Origin: Pseudomonadota bacterium
Lineage (GTDB): Bacteria > Pseudomonadota > Alphaproteobacteria > Rhizobiales > Hyphomicrobiaceae
Direction: 5' to 3'
Length of the DNA: 8,553 nt
Assembly: GCA_023430845.1 (NCBI GenBank)
Contig: JAEYYJ010000022.1
Coordinates: forward strand, 1 to 8,553
Positions within the stretch are counted from its first letter, which is position 1; each line of letters starts with the position of its first letter. A program made the position numbers and the translations under genes. The notes beneath the pieces are model-generated. The model saw only the letters and a list, made by a program, of their open reading frames with translations, did not search any database and was not told where the DNA came from. Of the stretch, positions 1 to 7,111 are shown piece after piece.

Positions 1-37
1 CCGCGATCGCGCCTCTATGTCTGGCGGGCACACCCAT
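1..37 (-). CDS. Possible downstream gene start, truncated by the window edge
   Basis: An ATG at 37-35 overlaps the TauE/SafE stop by one base (TGATG), and GGGAG (48-44) lies 6 nt upstream, a good ribosome binding site. The frame (MGVPARHRGAIA) is open to the left edge. Only 12 codons are visible, so no family can be assigned from sequence. From memory, alphaproteobacterial TauE/SafE permeases of this type are often followed by a TIGR02186-family envelope protein, which would fit a basic start leading into a signal sequence, but this is inference. Confidence 0.42.
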   Translation of the reverse strand, partial: MGVPARHRGAIA

Positions 38-960
38 CACGGTCTCCCGAGCGGCGTGAGCGAGAAAAGCTCGCCGGGATGCACGACGAGGCTCCAGGCG
101 AGACGGAGCGATACCAGCAGCACAATGCCGGCCAGCAGAAAGCGGAGCTGCTCACCCCTGAGGCGCTGGCCTGCGATGGCACCGAACTGGGCCCCGATGA
201 CGCCGCCGACGATGAGCAGCAGCGCGAGCGTCGCGTCCACGGTCTGGTTCTGCGTCGCGTGCAGGATGGTCGTGGCGGCGGTCACGAACGTGATCTGGAA
301 GAGCGAGGTGCCGACGACCACATTGGTCGGTACCTTGAGCAGGTAGATCATGGCGGGGACCATGATGAAGCCGCCGCCCACACCCATGATGGCTGCCAGA
401 AAACCGACGAAGACTCCGAGCGTGAGCGGCGGGAGAGCGCTGATGTAGAGCTTCGAGCGGTGAAACCGCATCTTGAACGGCAGGCGGTGCACCCAATTGT
501 GCTGACCGCGCTGACGGCTCGCAGGCACGACGCCCGATTGCGCCTGCCGGAGCGCGTTGATGCTCTCGATCATCATGAGCGTGCCGATGACGCCGAGCAT
601 CGTTACGTAGCTGATGATCACGAACAGATCGAACTGGCCGGCGCGGCGGAGCGCTTTCACGGCCTCGACGCCGAATACCGACCCTACGATACCGCCGGCG
701 AGCAGGATCGTGCCCATCTTGAAGTCGATGTTGCGCCGCCGGTATTGGGCGAGTGCCCCCGAGACGGACGACGCCACGATCTGCGCAGCCTCGGTGCCGA
801 CGGCGACGGCCGAGGGCACACCGGTGAAGATCAGCAGCGGCGTCATCAGGAATCCGCCGCCGACCCCGAACATGCCCGACAGAAAGCCCACCGACGCCCC
901 CATCCCGATGAACAGGAAGAGGTTGGCGGACATCTCGGCGATCGGGAGATAGATGTTCAC
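37..960 (-). CDS. TSUP (TauE/SafE) family membrane permease
   Basis: This is an inner-membrane protein of the TSUP family, whose members are implicated in export or uptake of sulfite, sulfoacetate and other small organic anions. With the GTG start at 960 it has 307 residues. It contains the family's duplicated core: GFLSGMFGVGGGFLMTPLLI (25-44) with AVAVGTE, and GFLAAIMGVGGGFIMVPAMI (185-204) with VVVGTS, each opening a set of about four transmembrane helices. The halves are joined by a charged cytoplasmic loop (about 136-170). The GTG start gives NIYLPIAEM after the initiator, an N terminus I recall from alphaproteobacterial members; alternatives are ATG at 1029 (next to a hairpin) and ATG at 933, and none has a strong Shine-Dalgarno. 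It ends in TGA overlapping a possible downstream start. The substrate cannot be assigned. Confidence 0.88.
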   Translation of the reverse strand: MNIYLPIAEMSANLFLFIGMGASVGFLSGMFGVGGGFLMTPLLIFTGVPSAVAVGTEAAQIVASSVSGALAQYRRRNIDFKMGTILLAGGIVGSVFGVEAVKALRRAGQFDLFVIISYVTMLGVIGTLMMIESINALRQAQSGVVPASRQRGQHNWVHRLPFKMRFHRSKLYISALPPLTLGVFVGFLAAIMGVGGGFIMVPAMIYLLKVPTNVVVGTSLFQITFVTAATTILHATQNQTVDATLALLLIVGGVIGAQFGAIAGQRLRGEQLRFLLAGIVLLVSLRLAWSLVVHPGELFSLTPLGRP

Positions 961-1030
961 TTTGCGGCGCTGGATACGGATGCTGCGGGGTTGCAGATTG
1001 GGCGATGAACACGCCAACGACGACAACATT

Positions 1031-1050
1031 GCCCAGGTCGGAGCCTGGGC
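1031..1050 (-). repeat. 7-bp hairpin in the TauE/SafE leader
   Basis: GCCCAGG (1031-1037) and CCTGGGC (1044-1050) pair perfectly around a 6-nt loop. On the minus strand the hairpin ends one base before the in-frame ATG at 1029, where it would bury any ribosome binding site of that ATG. This argues for a start further in, such as the GTG at 960, or for a leader regulatory structure. Confidence 0.4.
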
Positions 1051-1092
1051 CTCGTGTCGGCCGGACGCGTTCTCGGGACTAGATACCGGGTG

Positions 1093-1123
1093 CTATAAGC
1101 CCTGAGGACGCGCGGCGCGTCAA
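1093..1123 (-). promoter_or_regulatory. Candidate promoter of the TauE/SafE gene
   Basis: On the minus strand TTGACG (1123-1118) is followed after 18 nt by CTTATA (1099-1094), or after 19 nt by TTATAG (1098-1093), a plausible sigma-70-type pair. Transcription would begin near 1085, leaving a leader of roughly 55 to 125 nt depending on the true start codon. The -10 element and spacing are imperfect, so this is tentative. Confidence 0.35.
1107..1121. promoter_or_regulatory. Palindrome overlapping the putative -35 element (possible operator)
   Basis: GACGCGCGGCGCGTC is a perfect 6-3-6 inverted repeat. It covers the GACG of the putative -35 TTGACG and part of the spacer, a position suited to a dimeric repressor. 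No regulator gene is visible nearby. In such GC-rich DNA a chance origin is possible. Confidence 0.3.
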
Positions 1124-1144
1124 TGCGTTGTTGAGATCGATTGT

Positions 1145-1160
1145 TCCGTTTTTCAACGGA
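1145..1160 (-). repeat. Small hairpin with GAAA loop downstream of the PodJ-like gene
   Basis: On the minus strand TCCGTT-GAAA-AACGGA forms a 6-bp stem closed by a GNRA-type tetraloop, about 95 nt after the PodJ-like stop. No U-tract follows, so it is not a canonical intrinsic terminator; it may be a transcript 3'-end or chance structure. Confidence 0.25.
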
Positions 1161-1255
1161 GTCATCCGCTGGCTGCGCAGCTTGCGCACCGGCGCCGCTT
1201 GCCTCCTAGAGGCGCCACGGTTTTTTGCGATTGCGGTGCGGCAGCGCAGGGCTCG

Positions 1256-3805
1256 CTAGTGGCGCACGGACTGCCAGCTCTGGCCCGGGACCCGGCTGTC
1301 GTTGGCGTCCCCTTCGACGGCCTTCGCGCGCCACTGGATGACCAGCACATCCGCCGATTTCACACTGGCGCTGTCGAGCTTCGAGCGGACGGCGTCGCGG
1401 CGTCGCGTTGCATCCTTGTCACCGCTGCGTGCGGCGAGCGCATACCATTTGTAGGCTTCGATGTTGTTGGCCGGTACGCCGAGGCCGCTCTCGTAGAGAA
1501 TGCCGAGATTGTACTGGCTGTCGGCGAGGCCGCGGCTCGCGGCTTCCGTGAACCACTGCACGGCCGAGGGATAGTCGGGGCTCATGCCGGGCCGCCCCGC
1601 GCTGAGCACGGCGAGATTGTGCATGGCGCGGACGTTGCCTTGCTCGGCGGCGCGGTTGTACCACACGCGCGCCCGCGCCGGATCGGCGGTGACGCCGAGA
1701 CCGCGCTCATAGAGGGCGCCGAGACGGTATTGCGCGGCGGCGAGGCCCTGGGTCGCGGCGCGCTGATACCAGGTCGCGGCCTGGCCGAAGTCCTGCGGAA
1801 TGCCCTTGCCTTCGGCGAAGCGCGCAGCCACCTCGAATTGAGCCCTCGGATCGCCCTTCGACGCAGCATGGCGGAGCGAGAGCGGGCCGAGCAGGGCGGG
1901 CGGCATTTCGACCGATCGCGACATTGTCGGCATGTCGCCCGTGGCGGCGGCAGGCCCGCTGACCGGCGCCGGTGTCCCTTGGCCGATGGTGGTGATGAGA
2001 TCGGACGTCGTGGTCGTGACCAGCGTCGTCGGCACGGATGAGGGAGCGGCCGGCCTCGAGAGGTTCGCCTTCTGGATGGGTTCGACCGACGCCGCCCTCT
2101 CCGACACAACGTCGTCACTCGGCTCGTCGACCGTAGCCTGTGCGGGTGATCCGATCAGATGGGAGGCATCGCCGGTCCGTGTCGTACCAGCGCCGAAGCC
2201 TGGGAGGTAGCCCCGCAAGCTCGAGCTTGCAACGAGCCAGAAGCCGGCGAGGAGGAACGCCGCGAAACTCGCAACCAGCAGAATGCTGGGCCGGGGCAGA
2301 GATAGGCCCGCGGAGGCGCGCGGCGCGGGTGGTGCATCGCTCGAGGCTTTGTCGGCGGCGCGGCGCGCCATAGCAATGAGCGCCTGACGGTCGACGTCGC
2401 CGCCGGCGGTCATGCGAGGCGGGGGCGTGCCCTGTGCTGCGGGGCGCGGGCCACGTGATGCGGGAGGAATATCGGCAGGCGTGACCGGTTGCTCTGCGCT
2501 CTCCGGAAGTTCGACGGTCATTCCCTGAGGCTCAGGAAAATCGACGGGTTGCGCGCGGGCCGGCTCGGGCGTCCGGACCGTGAAGACGGGTTGCGTCTCC
2601 GGCTCGGCCGGGGCGCGCGCACGCATGAGAGCGTCGTGATTGTGCGCCTGAGCGTTCTCGATGGCTTCGACGCGGTCGATCAGATGCTGCATGGCCTGCT
2701 GCATCGTATCGAGCGCTTCCGCGTTCTGGGCGTCGCCCTGGCGCTGCTCGCCGATGAAGGCATCGAGCATCGCGGTGAGTTCAACGAGACGGGGATCGCT
2801 GCCCATGGCGTGAGCGGCATGTGCGGCAGGCGCCTCGCTGCGTATCGTGTCGGCGACACGCTCGGCGGCGGCGGTGGCGATGGCGCTGAGCTTTTCGTCC
2901 GTCGGCGCGAGGGTGCCGAGCAGCCGTGTCATCTGCTCGTCGGAAAGGCTCTGGCGCAGATCCATGAGCCGGCTCTCGATGACATCGAGACGCCCGAGCT
3001 GCCGCTGGGCCCGATCGAGCTGGACCACAAGATCGCTGACCTGCTGTTCGACGCTCTTCAAGGCCTCGGGATCGGTGCTGGGCCGGGCACTGATTTCGGT
3101 AAGTGCGCGATCGAAGCGCTGCTCGAACTGGTCGAAGCGCGCGCCGATCGTGACGAGGGCGTTGTGTGGACTATGAGTGGCGAGCGACTGCTCGACGCGC
3201 TCGGCAATATCGGCGAACCGCGCCTCGAGCCAGGAGGGATCGATGGCTGTTGCGGGCGGCGCCGAAGATGGCATCGACGGCGTGGCAGCAGATGGAGGTG
3301 AAAGAGTTTCCTCGCCGGATTCGCCAAAAGGGGACTGGCGGGTCGTGGGCAAGGGCGCCTGAGCGTACGCGGGGCCTGTAAAACTCCCAACTGCCGAACG
3401 CAGTGCCGGCGGCGCATCTTCCGACGGTCGCTGCGCACTGAGGATCGCATTCCGCAACTCGGTGCGGACAGTCTCCGGAAGTATGCCATCCGTGTCGTCG
3501 GTGGTCCGCGCCGCGTGCGCGCGCGGCTCGGCATCGGTCAGCCGCTCGGAGAAGGAGGACATGGCCGCCTCGATCCGGTCGATCGCGGCGCTGTATTCGT
3601 GGGGCAGGCCCGGCTTGACGGTATTGGCGCGTTCGGAAAGAGCTGCAACGCGCCCCTGCATGTCATGGAGCGTTTCGGTATGCCGCGAGCCCGCGTCCGT
3701 CAGTTCATGGGCGAGGCTGTCGAGCAGGCTTTTCAGTTCGACGGGAGGACCGTCGGCATCGAAGCCGTTCGCCCTTGGCTTTGCAGTGTCCTCGTCGCCG
3801 GCCAT
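1256..3805 (-). CDS. PodJ-like bitopic membrane protein with coiled coil and Sel1 repeats
   Basis: The 849-residue product is probably a polarity or envelope scaffold. From the N terminus it shows an acidic, Ala-rich region (1-190), a likely coiled-coil stretch (about 195-390: RFDQFEQRFDRAL, VEQQVSDLVVQLDRAQRQL, QQAMQHLIDRVEAIENAQ), a Pro-rich linker, the VDRQALIAMARRAADKA motif (471-487) often found before the membrane segment in such proteins, one transmembrane helix (about 507-526), a Thr/Pro-rich linker, and four Sel1-type repeats (about 647-682, 683-718, 719-755, 757-793). A charged tail follows (800-849). The inferred topology is cytoplasmic coiled coil and periplasmic Sel1 repeats, as in Caulobacter PodJ; no C-terminal peptidoglycan-binding domain is visible. 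Alternative starts are 3811 and 3844; 3805 has the best ribosome binding site. It ends in TAG. It stands alone between two intergenic gaps. The layout is secure; the PodJ role is by analogy. Confidence 0.85.
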   Translation of the reverse strand: MAGDEDTAKPRANGFDADGPPVELKSLLDSLAHELTDAGSRHTETLHDMQGRVAALSERANTVKPGLPHEYSAAIDRIEAAMSSFSERLTDAEPRAHAARTTDDTDGILPETVRTELRNAILSAQRPSEDAPPALRSAVGSFTGPAYAQAPLPTTRQSPFGESGEETLSPPSAATPSMPSSAPPATAIDPSWLEARFADIAERVEQSLATHSPHNALVTIGARFDQFEQRFDRALTEISARPSTDPEALKSVEQQVSDLVVQLDRAQRQLGRLDVIESRLMDLRQSLSDEQMTRLLGTLAPTDEKLSAIATAAAERVADTIRSEAPAAHAAHAMGSDPRLVELTAMLDAFIGEQRQGDAQNAEALDTMQQAMQHLIDRVEAIENAQAHNHDALMRARAPAEPETQPVFTVRTPEPARAQPVDFPEPQGMTVELPESAEQPVTPADIPPASRGPRPAAQGTPPPRMTAGGDVDRQALIAMARRAADKASSDAPPAPRASAGLSLPRPSILLVASFAAFLLAGFWLVASSSLRGYLPGFGAGTTRTGDASHLIGSPAQATVDEPSDDVVSERAASVEPIQKANLSRPAAPSSVPTTLVTTTTSDLITTIGQGTPAPVSGPAAATGDMPTMSRSVEMPPALLGPLSLRHAASKGDPRAQFEVAARFAEGKGIPQDFGQAATWYQRAATQGLAAAQYRLGALYERGLGVTADPARARVWYNRAAEQGNVRAMHNLAVLSAGRPGMSPDYPSAVQWFTEAASRGLADSQYNLGILYESGLGVPANNIEAYKWYALAARSGDKDATRRRDAVRSKLDSASVKSADVLVIQWRAKAVEGDANDSRVPGQSWQSVRH

Positions 3806-3812
3806 TTCCATT

Positions 3813-3818
3813 CCCCTT
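3813..3818 (-). promoter_or_regulatory. Ribosome binding site deciding the PodJ-like start
   Basis: AAGGGG stands 7 nt before the ATG at 3805. The in-frame ATG at 3811 would be only 1 nt away, and the ATG at 3844 has no purine-rich signal in its upstream 15 nt, so 3805 is preferred. Confidence 0.5.
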
Positions 3819-3987
3819 GCCGCACGTGCGTCAACAGCACCCATCTGTCGCGCCGTGTTCCCGAGTGGGCCTAGGGAAGAAGCCGGACTGCAGCGTCAGC
3901 GGCTTCGGTGCGTCGGCAGTGATGCAACTTCGGGCCCCGACGCGGGACGAATCCATGGAGCAATGAGAACGACGCTCGCAAGGCACC

Positions 3988-4003
3988 GTAAACTTTTGGT
4001 TAA
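3988..4003 (-). promoter_or_regulatory. Candidate CtrA-type binding site upstream of the PodJ-like gene
   Basis: The minus strand reads TTAACCAAAAGTTTAC, matching TTAAC-N6-TTAAC, the commonly quoted CtrA box, at nine of ten defined positions. It lies about 183 nt upstream of the chosen start. CtrA is the alphaproteobacterial cell-cycle response regulator and controls polarity genes in Caulobacter. The match is seen in the sequence; binding is inferred. Confidence 0.4.
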
Positions 4004-4105
4004 GCTCACGCTGACAACGGAGAAAAGCGACAAACCGGACTGGGCACGCGCCGCCGGCAGCGATGCGAATCACGCAACACTTGAACATCGTACGTAAGGA
4101 AGCTT

Positions 4106-4145
4106 GCGCGAGCCAGGGATATCAATCGGAGGTAGTGGCTCGCGC
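4106..4145. repeat. Perfect 10-bp inverted repeat after gcvPB (possible terminator)
   Basis: GCGCGAGCCA (4106-4115) pairs perfectly with TGGCTCGCGC (4136-4145) around a 20-nt loop. It begins 15 nt past the gcvPB stop, where an operon terminator is expected. The T-rich run (TGTTTT, 4146-4151) follows the stem on the plus strand, while on the gcvPB-coding strand the stem is followed by AAGCTTCC with no U-tract. It may act as a weak or 3'-end stabilising hairpin for the gcv mRNA, or stop antisense transcription entering gcvPB. Confidence 0.5.
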
Positions 4146-4160
4146 TGTTTTCGCCGACTG

Positions 4161-5741
4161 CTATTCGGCAGCAGCTTTCGATGCAGGTGGACGCCACCTC
4201 AGACGGGGCTCGCGTGCGGCCTTGGTTTCGTCGAGGCGACGGCGAGGCGCGAGCATGGGCGCCTCTTTGAAGCGGCTCTTGTCATTGCCTTGCCGTGCCT
4301 CGTTGGCGAGAAAGCGGAGCGTGCCGATGAACTGGTCGAGGCTTTGTTTCGATTCCGATTCCGTCGGCTCGATGAGCATGGCGCCGTGCACGACCAGCGG
4401 GAAGTACATGGTCATGGGATGATAGCCCTCGTCGATCATCGCCTTGGCGAAGTCGAGCGTGGTGACCCCGGTATCCTTGAGCCAGCTATCGTCGAACAGA
4501 ACCTCATGCATGCAGGGCCGATCACCGGTCGGACCGCCAAAGGGCTGGCTCATGAGATCCTTGAGGCTCGCGCGGATGTAGTTCGCCGAGAGAACCGCAT
4601 CTTCGGACGCTTGCCGCATACCATCGGCACCGTGCGAGAGCATGTAGGTCAGCGCGCGCACGTACATGCCCATCTGGCCGTGGAAAGCGGTGAGGCGCCC
4701 GAAGGGCTTGGCATCGCCCGCCGCGCCCTCATCCTCGACGAGTGTGAGCTTGTCGCCCTCCTTGCGGATGAACGGAAGCGGCGCGTAGGGCGCGAGCGCC
4801 GCCGAGAGCACGACCGGACCGGCACCCGGCCCGCCGCCGCCGTGCGGCGTCGAGAAGGTCTTGTGCAGGTTGATGTGCATGGCGTCGACGCCGAGGTCGC
4901 CGGGCCGAACCTTGCCGACAATGGCATTGAAGTTCGCGCCATCGCAGTAGAAGTACGCGCCCGCATCGTGCACGGCCTTGGCGATCTCGACGATCTCGCG
5001 CTCGAAGAGGCCGCAGGTGTTCGGGTTCGTCAGCATGATCGCGGCGACGTCCGGCCCGAGTGCTGCGCGCACGGCTTCGGCCGAGACAGTGCCGTCGGCC
5101 ATGGCGGGGATCGGCTTCACGCGATAGCCCATGAAGGCGGCCGTCGCAGGGTTCGTGCCGTGCGCGCTGTCGGGCACAAGTACGACGTCACGCTTCGATC
5201 CCTTGGCTTCGTGCGCGGCTTTGATCGCGAGCATCCCGCAAAGCTCACCGTGCGCGCCGGCCTTCGGCGAGAGCGCGACGGCCGGCATTCCCGTCAGCTC
5301 CATGAGATAGTGCGCGAGCGTCTCCATGAGCGCGATGGCGCCCTGCACCGTGCTCTGTGGCTGCAGTGGGTGGATGTCACCGATGCCCGGAAGGCGCGCC
5401 ATTTTTTCGTTGAGGCGCGGGTTGTGTTTCATCGTGCACGAGCCGAGCGGATACAACCCGCTGTCGATCGCGTAGTTCTTGCGCGAGAGGCGCACGTAAT
5501 GGCGCATGGTCTCAGGCTCGGTAAGACCGGGAAGTCCGATCTCGGCACTACGGTCGAGCCCGCCGAGGCGCGATTTCGCTTTGGGGGCGCTTGGAAGATC
5601 GACGCCCGTGCGACCGGTATCGCCGATCTCGAAGATCAGCGCCTCTTCATGATCGAGCCCGCGATTGCCGGTGAAGGTCGTGATCTCGGCGGATGAGACA
5701 GTGCCCGGTGCGGTCGGGCGACCCTGGGTGTTCATGGCCAT
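4161..5741 (-). CDS. gcvPB: Glycine dehydrogenase (decarboxylating) subunit 2
   Basis: This is the PLP-binding C-terminal half-equivalent of the P-protein; with GcvPA it decarboxylates glycine and loads the aminomethyl group on GcvH. The frame encodes 526 residues. The N terminus [13 protein letters not shown] is typical, followed by YPLGSCTMKHNPRLNE (97-112), SPKAGAHGELCGM (158-170), DSAHGTNPATAA (191-202), the NPNTCGLFE block (239-247) and MHINLHKTFSTPHGGGGPG (289-307), in which K294 is the expected Schiff-base lysine. The C terminus (about 488-526) is basic and Ala/Pro-rich, somewhat longer than the core needs. The ATG at 5741 is chosen for its ideal spacing from AAGGAGGT and the one-base overlap with the gcvPA stop. 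It ends in TAG and is the last gene of the operon, followed by 355 nt without a gene. Confidence 0.97.
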   Translation of the reverse strand: MAMNTQGRPTAPGTVSSAEITTFTGNRGLDHEEALIFEIGDTGRTGVDLPSAPKAKSRLGGLDRSAEIGLPGLTEPETMRHYVRLSRKNYAIDSGLYPLGSCTMKHNPRLNEKMARLPGIGDIHPLQPQSTVQGAIALMETLAHYLMELTGMPAVALSPKAGAHGELCGMLAIKAAHEAKGSKRDVVLVPDSAHGTNPATAAFMGYRVKPIPAMADGTVSAEAVRAALGPDVAAIMLTNPNTCGLFEREIVEIAKAVHDAGAYFYCDGANFNAIVGKVRPGDLGVDAMHINLHKTFSTPHGGGGPGAGPVVLSAALAPYAPLPFIRKEGDKLTLVEDEGAAGDAKPFGRLTAFHGQMGMYVRALTYMLSHGADGMRQASEDAVLSANYIRASLKDLMSQPFGGPTGDRPCMHEVLFDDSWLKDTGVTTLDFAKAMIDEGYHPMTMYFPLVVHGAMLIEPTESESKQSLDQFIGTLRFLANEARQGNDKSRFKEAPMLAPRRRLDETKAAREPRLRWRPPASKAAAE

Positions 5742-7084
5742 CACAGGACCTCCTTCAGCGCTGCGGCAAGGGCCGCGCGGTCGTCGTCGGTGTTGATCTC
5801 GGTGGATGCGACCAGGATCAGATCAGCAAGCTCGGGCTTGTCGGGTTCGAGGCGCGAGACGGGTACGCCGCCGAGAACGCCTTTGCCGACGAGCTTTTCG
5901 ATCACGTCCGCGGCCTTGCCCGGCACCTTGATCGTGAATTCATTGAAGAACGTCTCATTGAGCACGCTCACGCCCGGCACCTTGGAAAGGCGTTCCGCGA
6001 GATCGCATGCATTGGCGTGATTGAGTGTCGCGAGTTCGCGCAGGCCCGCTTCGCCGAGCAGGGTCATGTGAATGGTGAAGGCGAGCGCACACAGGCCCGA
6101 GTTCGTGCAGATGTTGCTGGTCGCCTTCTCGCGGCGAATGTGCTGCTCGCGCGTCGAGAGCGTGAGCACATAGCCGCGCTTGCCCTCGGCATCGACGGTC
6201 TCGCCAGCAAGACGACCGGGCATTTGGCGCACGAACTTCTCGCGCGTCGCGAAGAGACCGACATAGGGTCCGCCGAAGTTCAGGCCATTGCCGATGGACT
6301 GTCCCTCGGCGACGACGATATCGGCGCCCATCTCGCCGGGTGATTTCAGCGCGCCGAGCGCGACCACTTCCGTCACGACGACGATCAGCAGCGCGCCCTT
6401 CGCGTGCGCGGCGTCGGCGATCGGCTTGAGATCTCGAATGCTGCCGTAGACGCTCGGATACTGCACGACGACGCAACTCGTTTCGCCGTCGATGGCGGCG
6501 GACGTATCCTCATTGCCGACCGGATCGGGCGCGAGTGCGGTAACTTCCGAGCCGCCGTACTTGGCGAGCGTCTCGGTGACGGCGCGATAGTGCGGATGGA
6601 GCCCGCCGGAGAGCACGGCTTTCTTCCGCCGCGTAATACGATGCGCCATCAGTACGGCTTCACCGCAGGCAGTCGAGCCATCGTACATGGAGGCATTGGC
6701 CACATCCATGCCGGTCAGCAGCGCCACCTGCGACTGGAACTCGAACAGCACCTGCAGCGTGCCCTGCGTGATCTCCGGCTGATAGGGCGTGTAGCTCGTC
6801 AGGAATTCCGAGCGCTGGATGAGATGATCGACACTCGCCGGGACATGATGGCGGTAGGCGCCAGCACCGACGAAGAAGGGCACTGATCCTGCCGCGATGT
6901 TCTTCGCGGAAAGACGGCCGATCTCGCGCTCGACGGCGATCTCGCTCTGCGTCTTGGCGAGGGGCGGGAGCGATTTCAGCAATTTGGCATTGGGTACATC
7001 GGCGAACAGGTCGTCGATGGCTTTGACGCCGATCTTCGCGAGCATGTCCGCCCGGTCGGCCTCGTCGAGGGGAAGATAGCGCAT
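5741..7084 (-). CDS. gcvPA: Glycine dehydrogenase (decarboxylating) subunit 1
   Basis: GcvPA is the N-terminal half-equivalent of the P-protein and forms the PLP-dependent glycine decarboxylase together with GcvPB, transferring the aminomethyl group to lipoyl-GcvH. The product is 447 residues, normal for the split subunit. Visible family signatures are [20 protein letters not shown] (67-86), the [14 protein letters not shown] block (98-111) followed by [18 protein letters not shown] (to 139), [16 protein letters not shown] (261-276) and [17 protein letters not shown] (318-334). The PLP lysine is carried by GcvPB. The ATG at 7084 gives the usual MRYLPL N terminus; its Shine-Dalgarno signal is weak (GAGAG, 7 nt upstream). 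Its last codons, KEVL, double as the ribosome binding site of gcvPB, and its TGA overlaps the gcvPB ATG by one base. Split P-protein genes occur in some alphaproteobacteria, whereas others carry one fused gcvP. Confidence 0.97.
   Translation of the reverse strand: MRYLPLDEADRADMLAKIGVKAIDDLFADVPNAKLLKSLPPLAKTQSEIAVEREIGRLSAKNIAAGSVPFFVGAGAYRHHVPASVDHLIQRSEFLTSYTPYQPEITQGTLQVLFEFQSQVALLTGMDVANASMYDGSTACGEAVLMAHRITRRKKAVLSGGLHPHYRAVTETLAKYGGSEVTALAPDPVGNEDTSAAIDGETSCVVVQYPSVYGSIRDLKPIADAAHAKGALLIVVVTEVVALGALKSPGEMGADIVVAEGQSIGNGLNFGGPYVGLFATREKFVRQMPGRLAGETVDAEGKRGYVLTLSTREQHIRREKATSNICTNSGLCALAFTIHMTLLGEAGLRELATLNHANACDLAERLSKVPGVSVLNETFFNEFTIKVPGKAADVIEKLVGKGVLGGVPVSRLEPDKPELADLILVASTEINTDDDRAALAAALKEVL
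5748..5755 (-). promoter_or_regulatory. Full-length Shine-Dalgarno for gcvPB inside the gcvPA 3' end
   Basis: AAGGAGGT matches the anti-Shine-Dalgarno end of 16S rRNA over eight bases. It is formed by the last codons of gcvPA (AAG GAG GT) and lies 6 nt before the ATG at 5741. This spacing favours 5741 over the in-frame GTG at 5744 (3 nt) and the ATG at 5735 (12 nt). It probably ensures matched synthesis of the two P-protein subunits. Confidence 0.8.
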
Positions 7085-7111
7085 GGTCGGACTCTCGCTT
7101 GATGGAAACTG

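Larger units (their letters stand above)
3806..4160. other. Intergenic region between gcvPB and the PodJ-like gene
   Basis: No coding frame here is convincing on either strand. The region holds the 10-bp inverted repeat at 4106-4145, GANTC sites at 3949-3953 and 4067-4071, a near-consensus CtrA-type site at 3988-4003 and the ribosome binding site of the downstream gene at 3813-3818. It should contain the promoter of the PodJ-like gene, but no clear -35/-10 pair could be picked. Confidence 0.7.

Noticed and set aside
79..1008. Plus-strand open frame (309 codons) opposite the TauE/SafE gene
   Set aside because: Composition dominated by Arg, Asp, Glu and His with no domain; it is the shadow of a clear membrane protein with conserved duplicated motifs.
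1201..1226. Stem GCCTC-CTA-GAGGC followed by TTTTTT as a plus-strand intrinsic terminator
   Set aside because: The T-run is 7 nt away from the short 5-bp stem and no plus-strand gene ends here; on the minus strand the run becomes A-rich and precedes the stem, so it cannot terminate the PodJ-like transcript.
1199..2041. Plus-strand open frame (280 codons) opposite the Sel1 repeats
   Set aside because: Its apparent internal repetitiveness (ALIEGAE, ALVENAE type segments) is just the complement of the Sel1 repeats on the minus strand.
2489..3301. Plus-strand open frame (270 codons) opposite the PodJ-like gene
   Set aside because: No recognisable domain, and the opposite strand encodes a coherent coiled-coil protein continuous with Sel1 repeats.
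4104..5696. Long plus-strand open frame (530 codons) opposite gcvPB
   Set aside because: It mirrors the well-supported gcvPB, is rich in Arg, Glu, His and Val in the way high-GC antisense frames are, and has no recognisable domain. Open frames opposite real genes are expected in GC-rich DNA.
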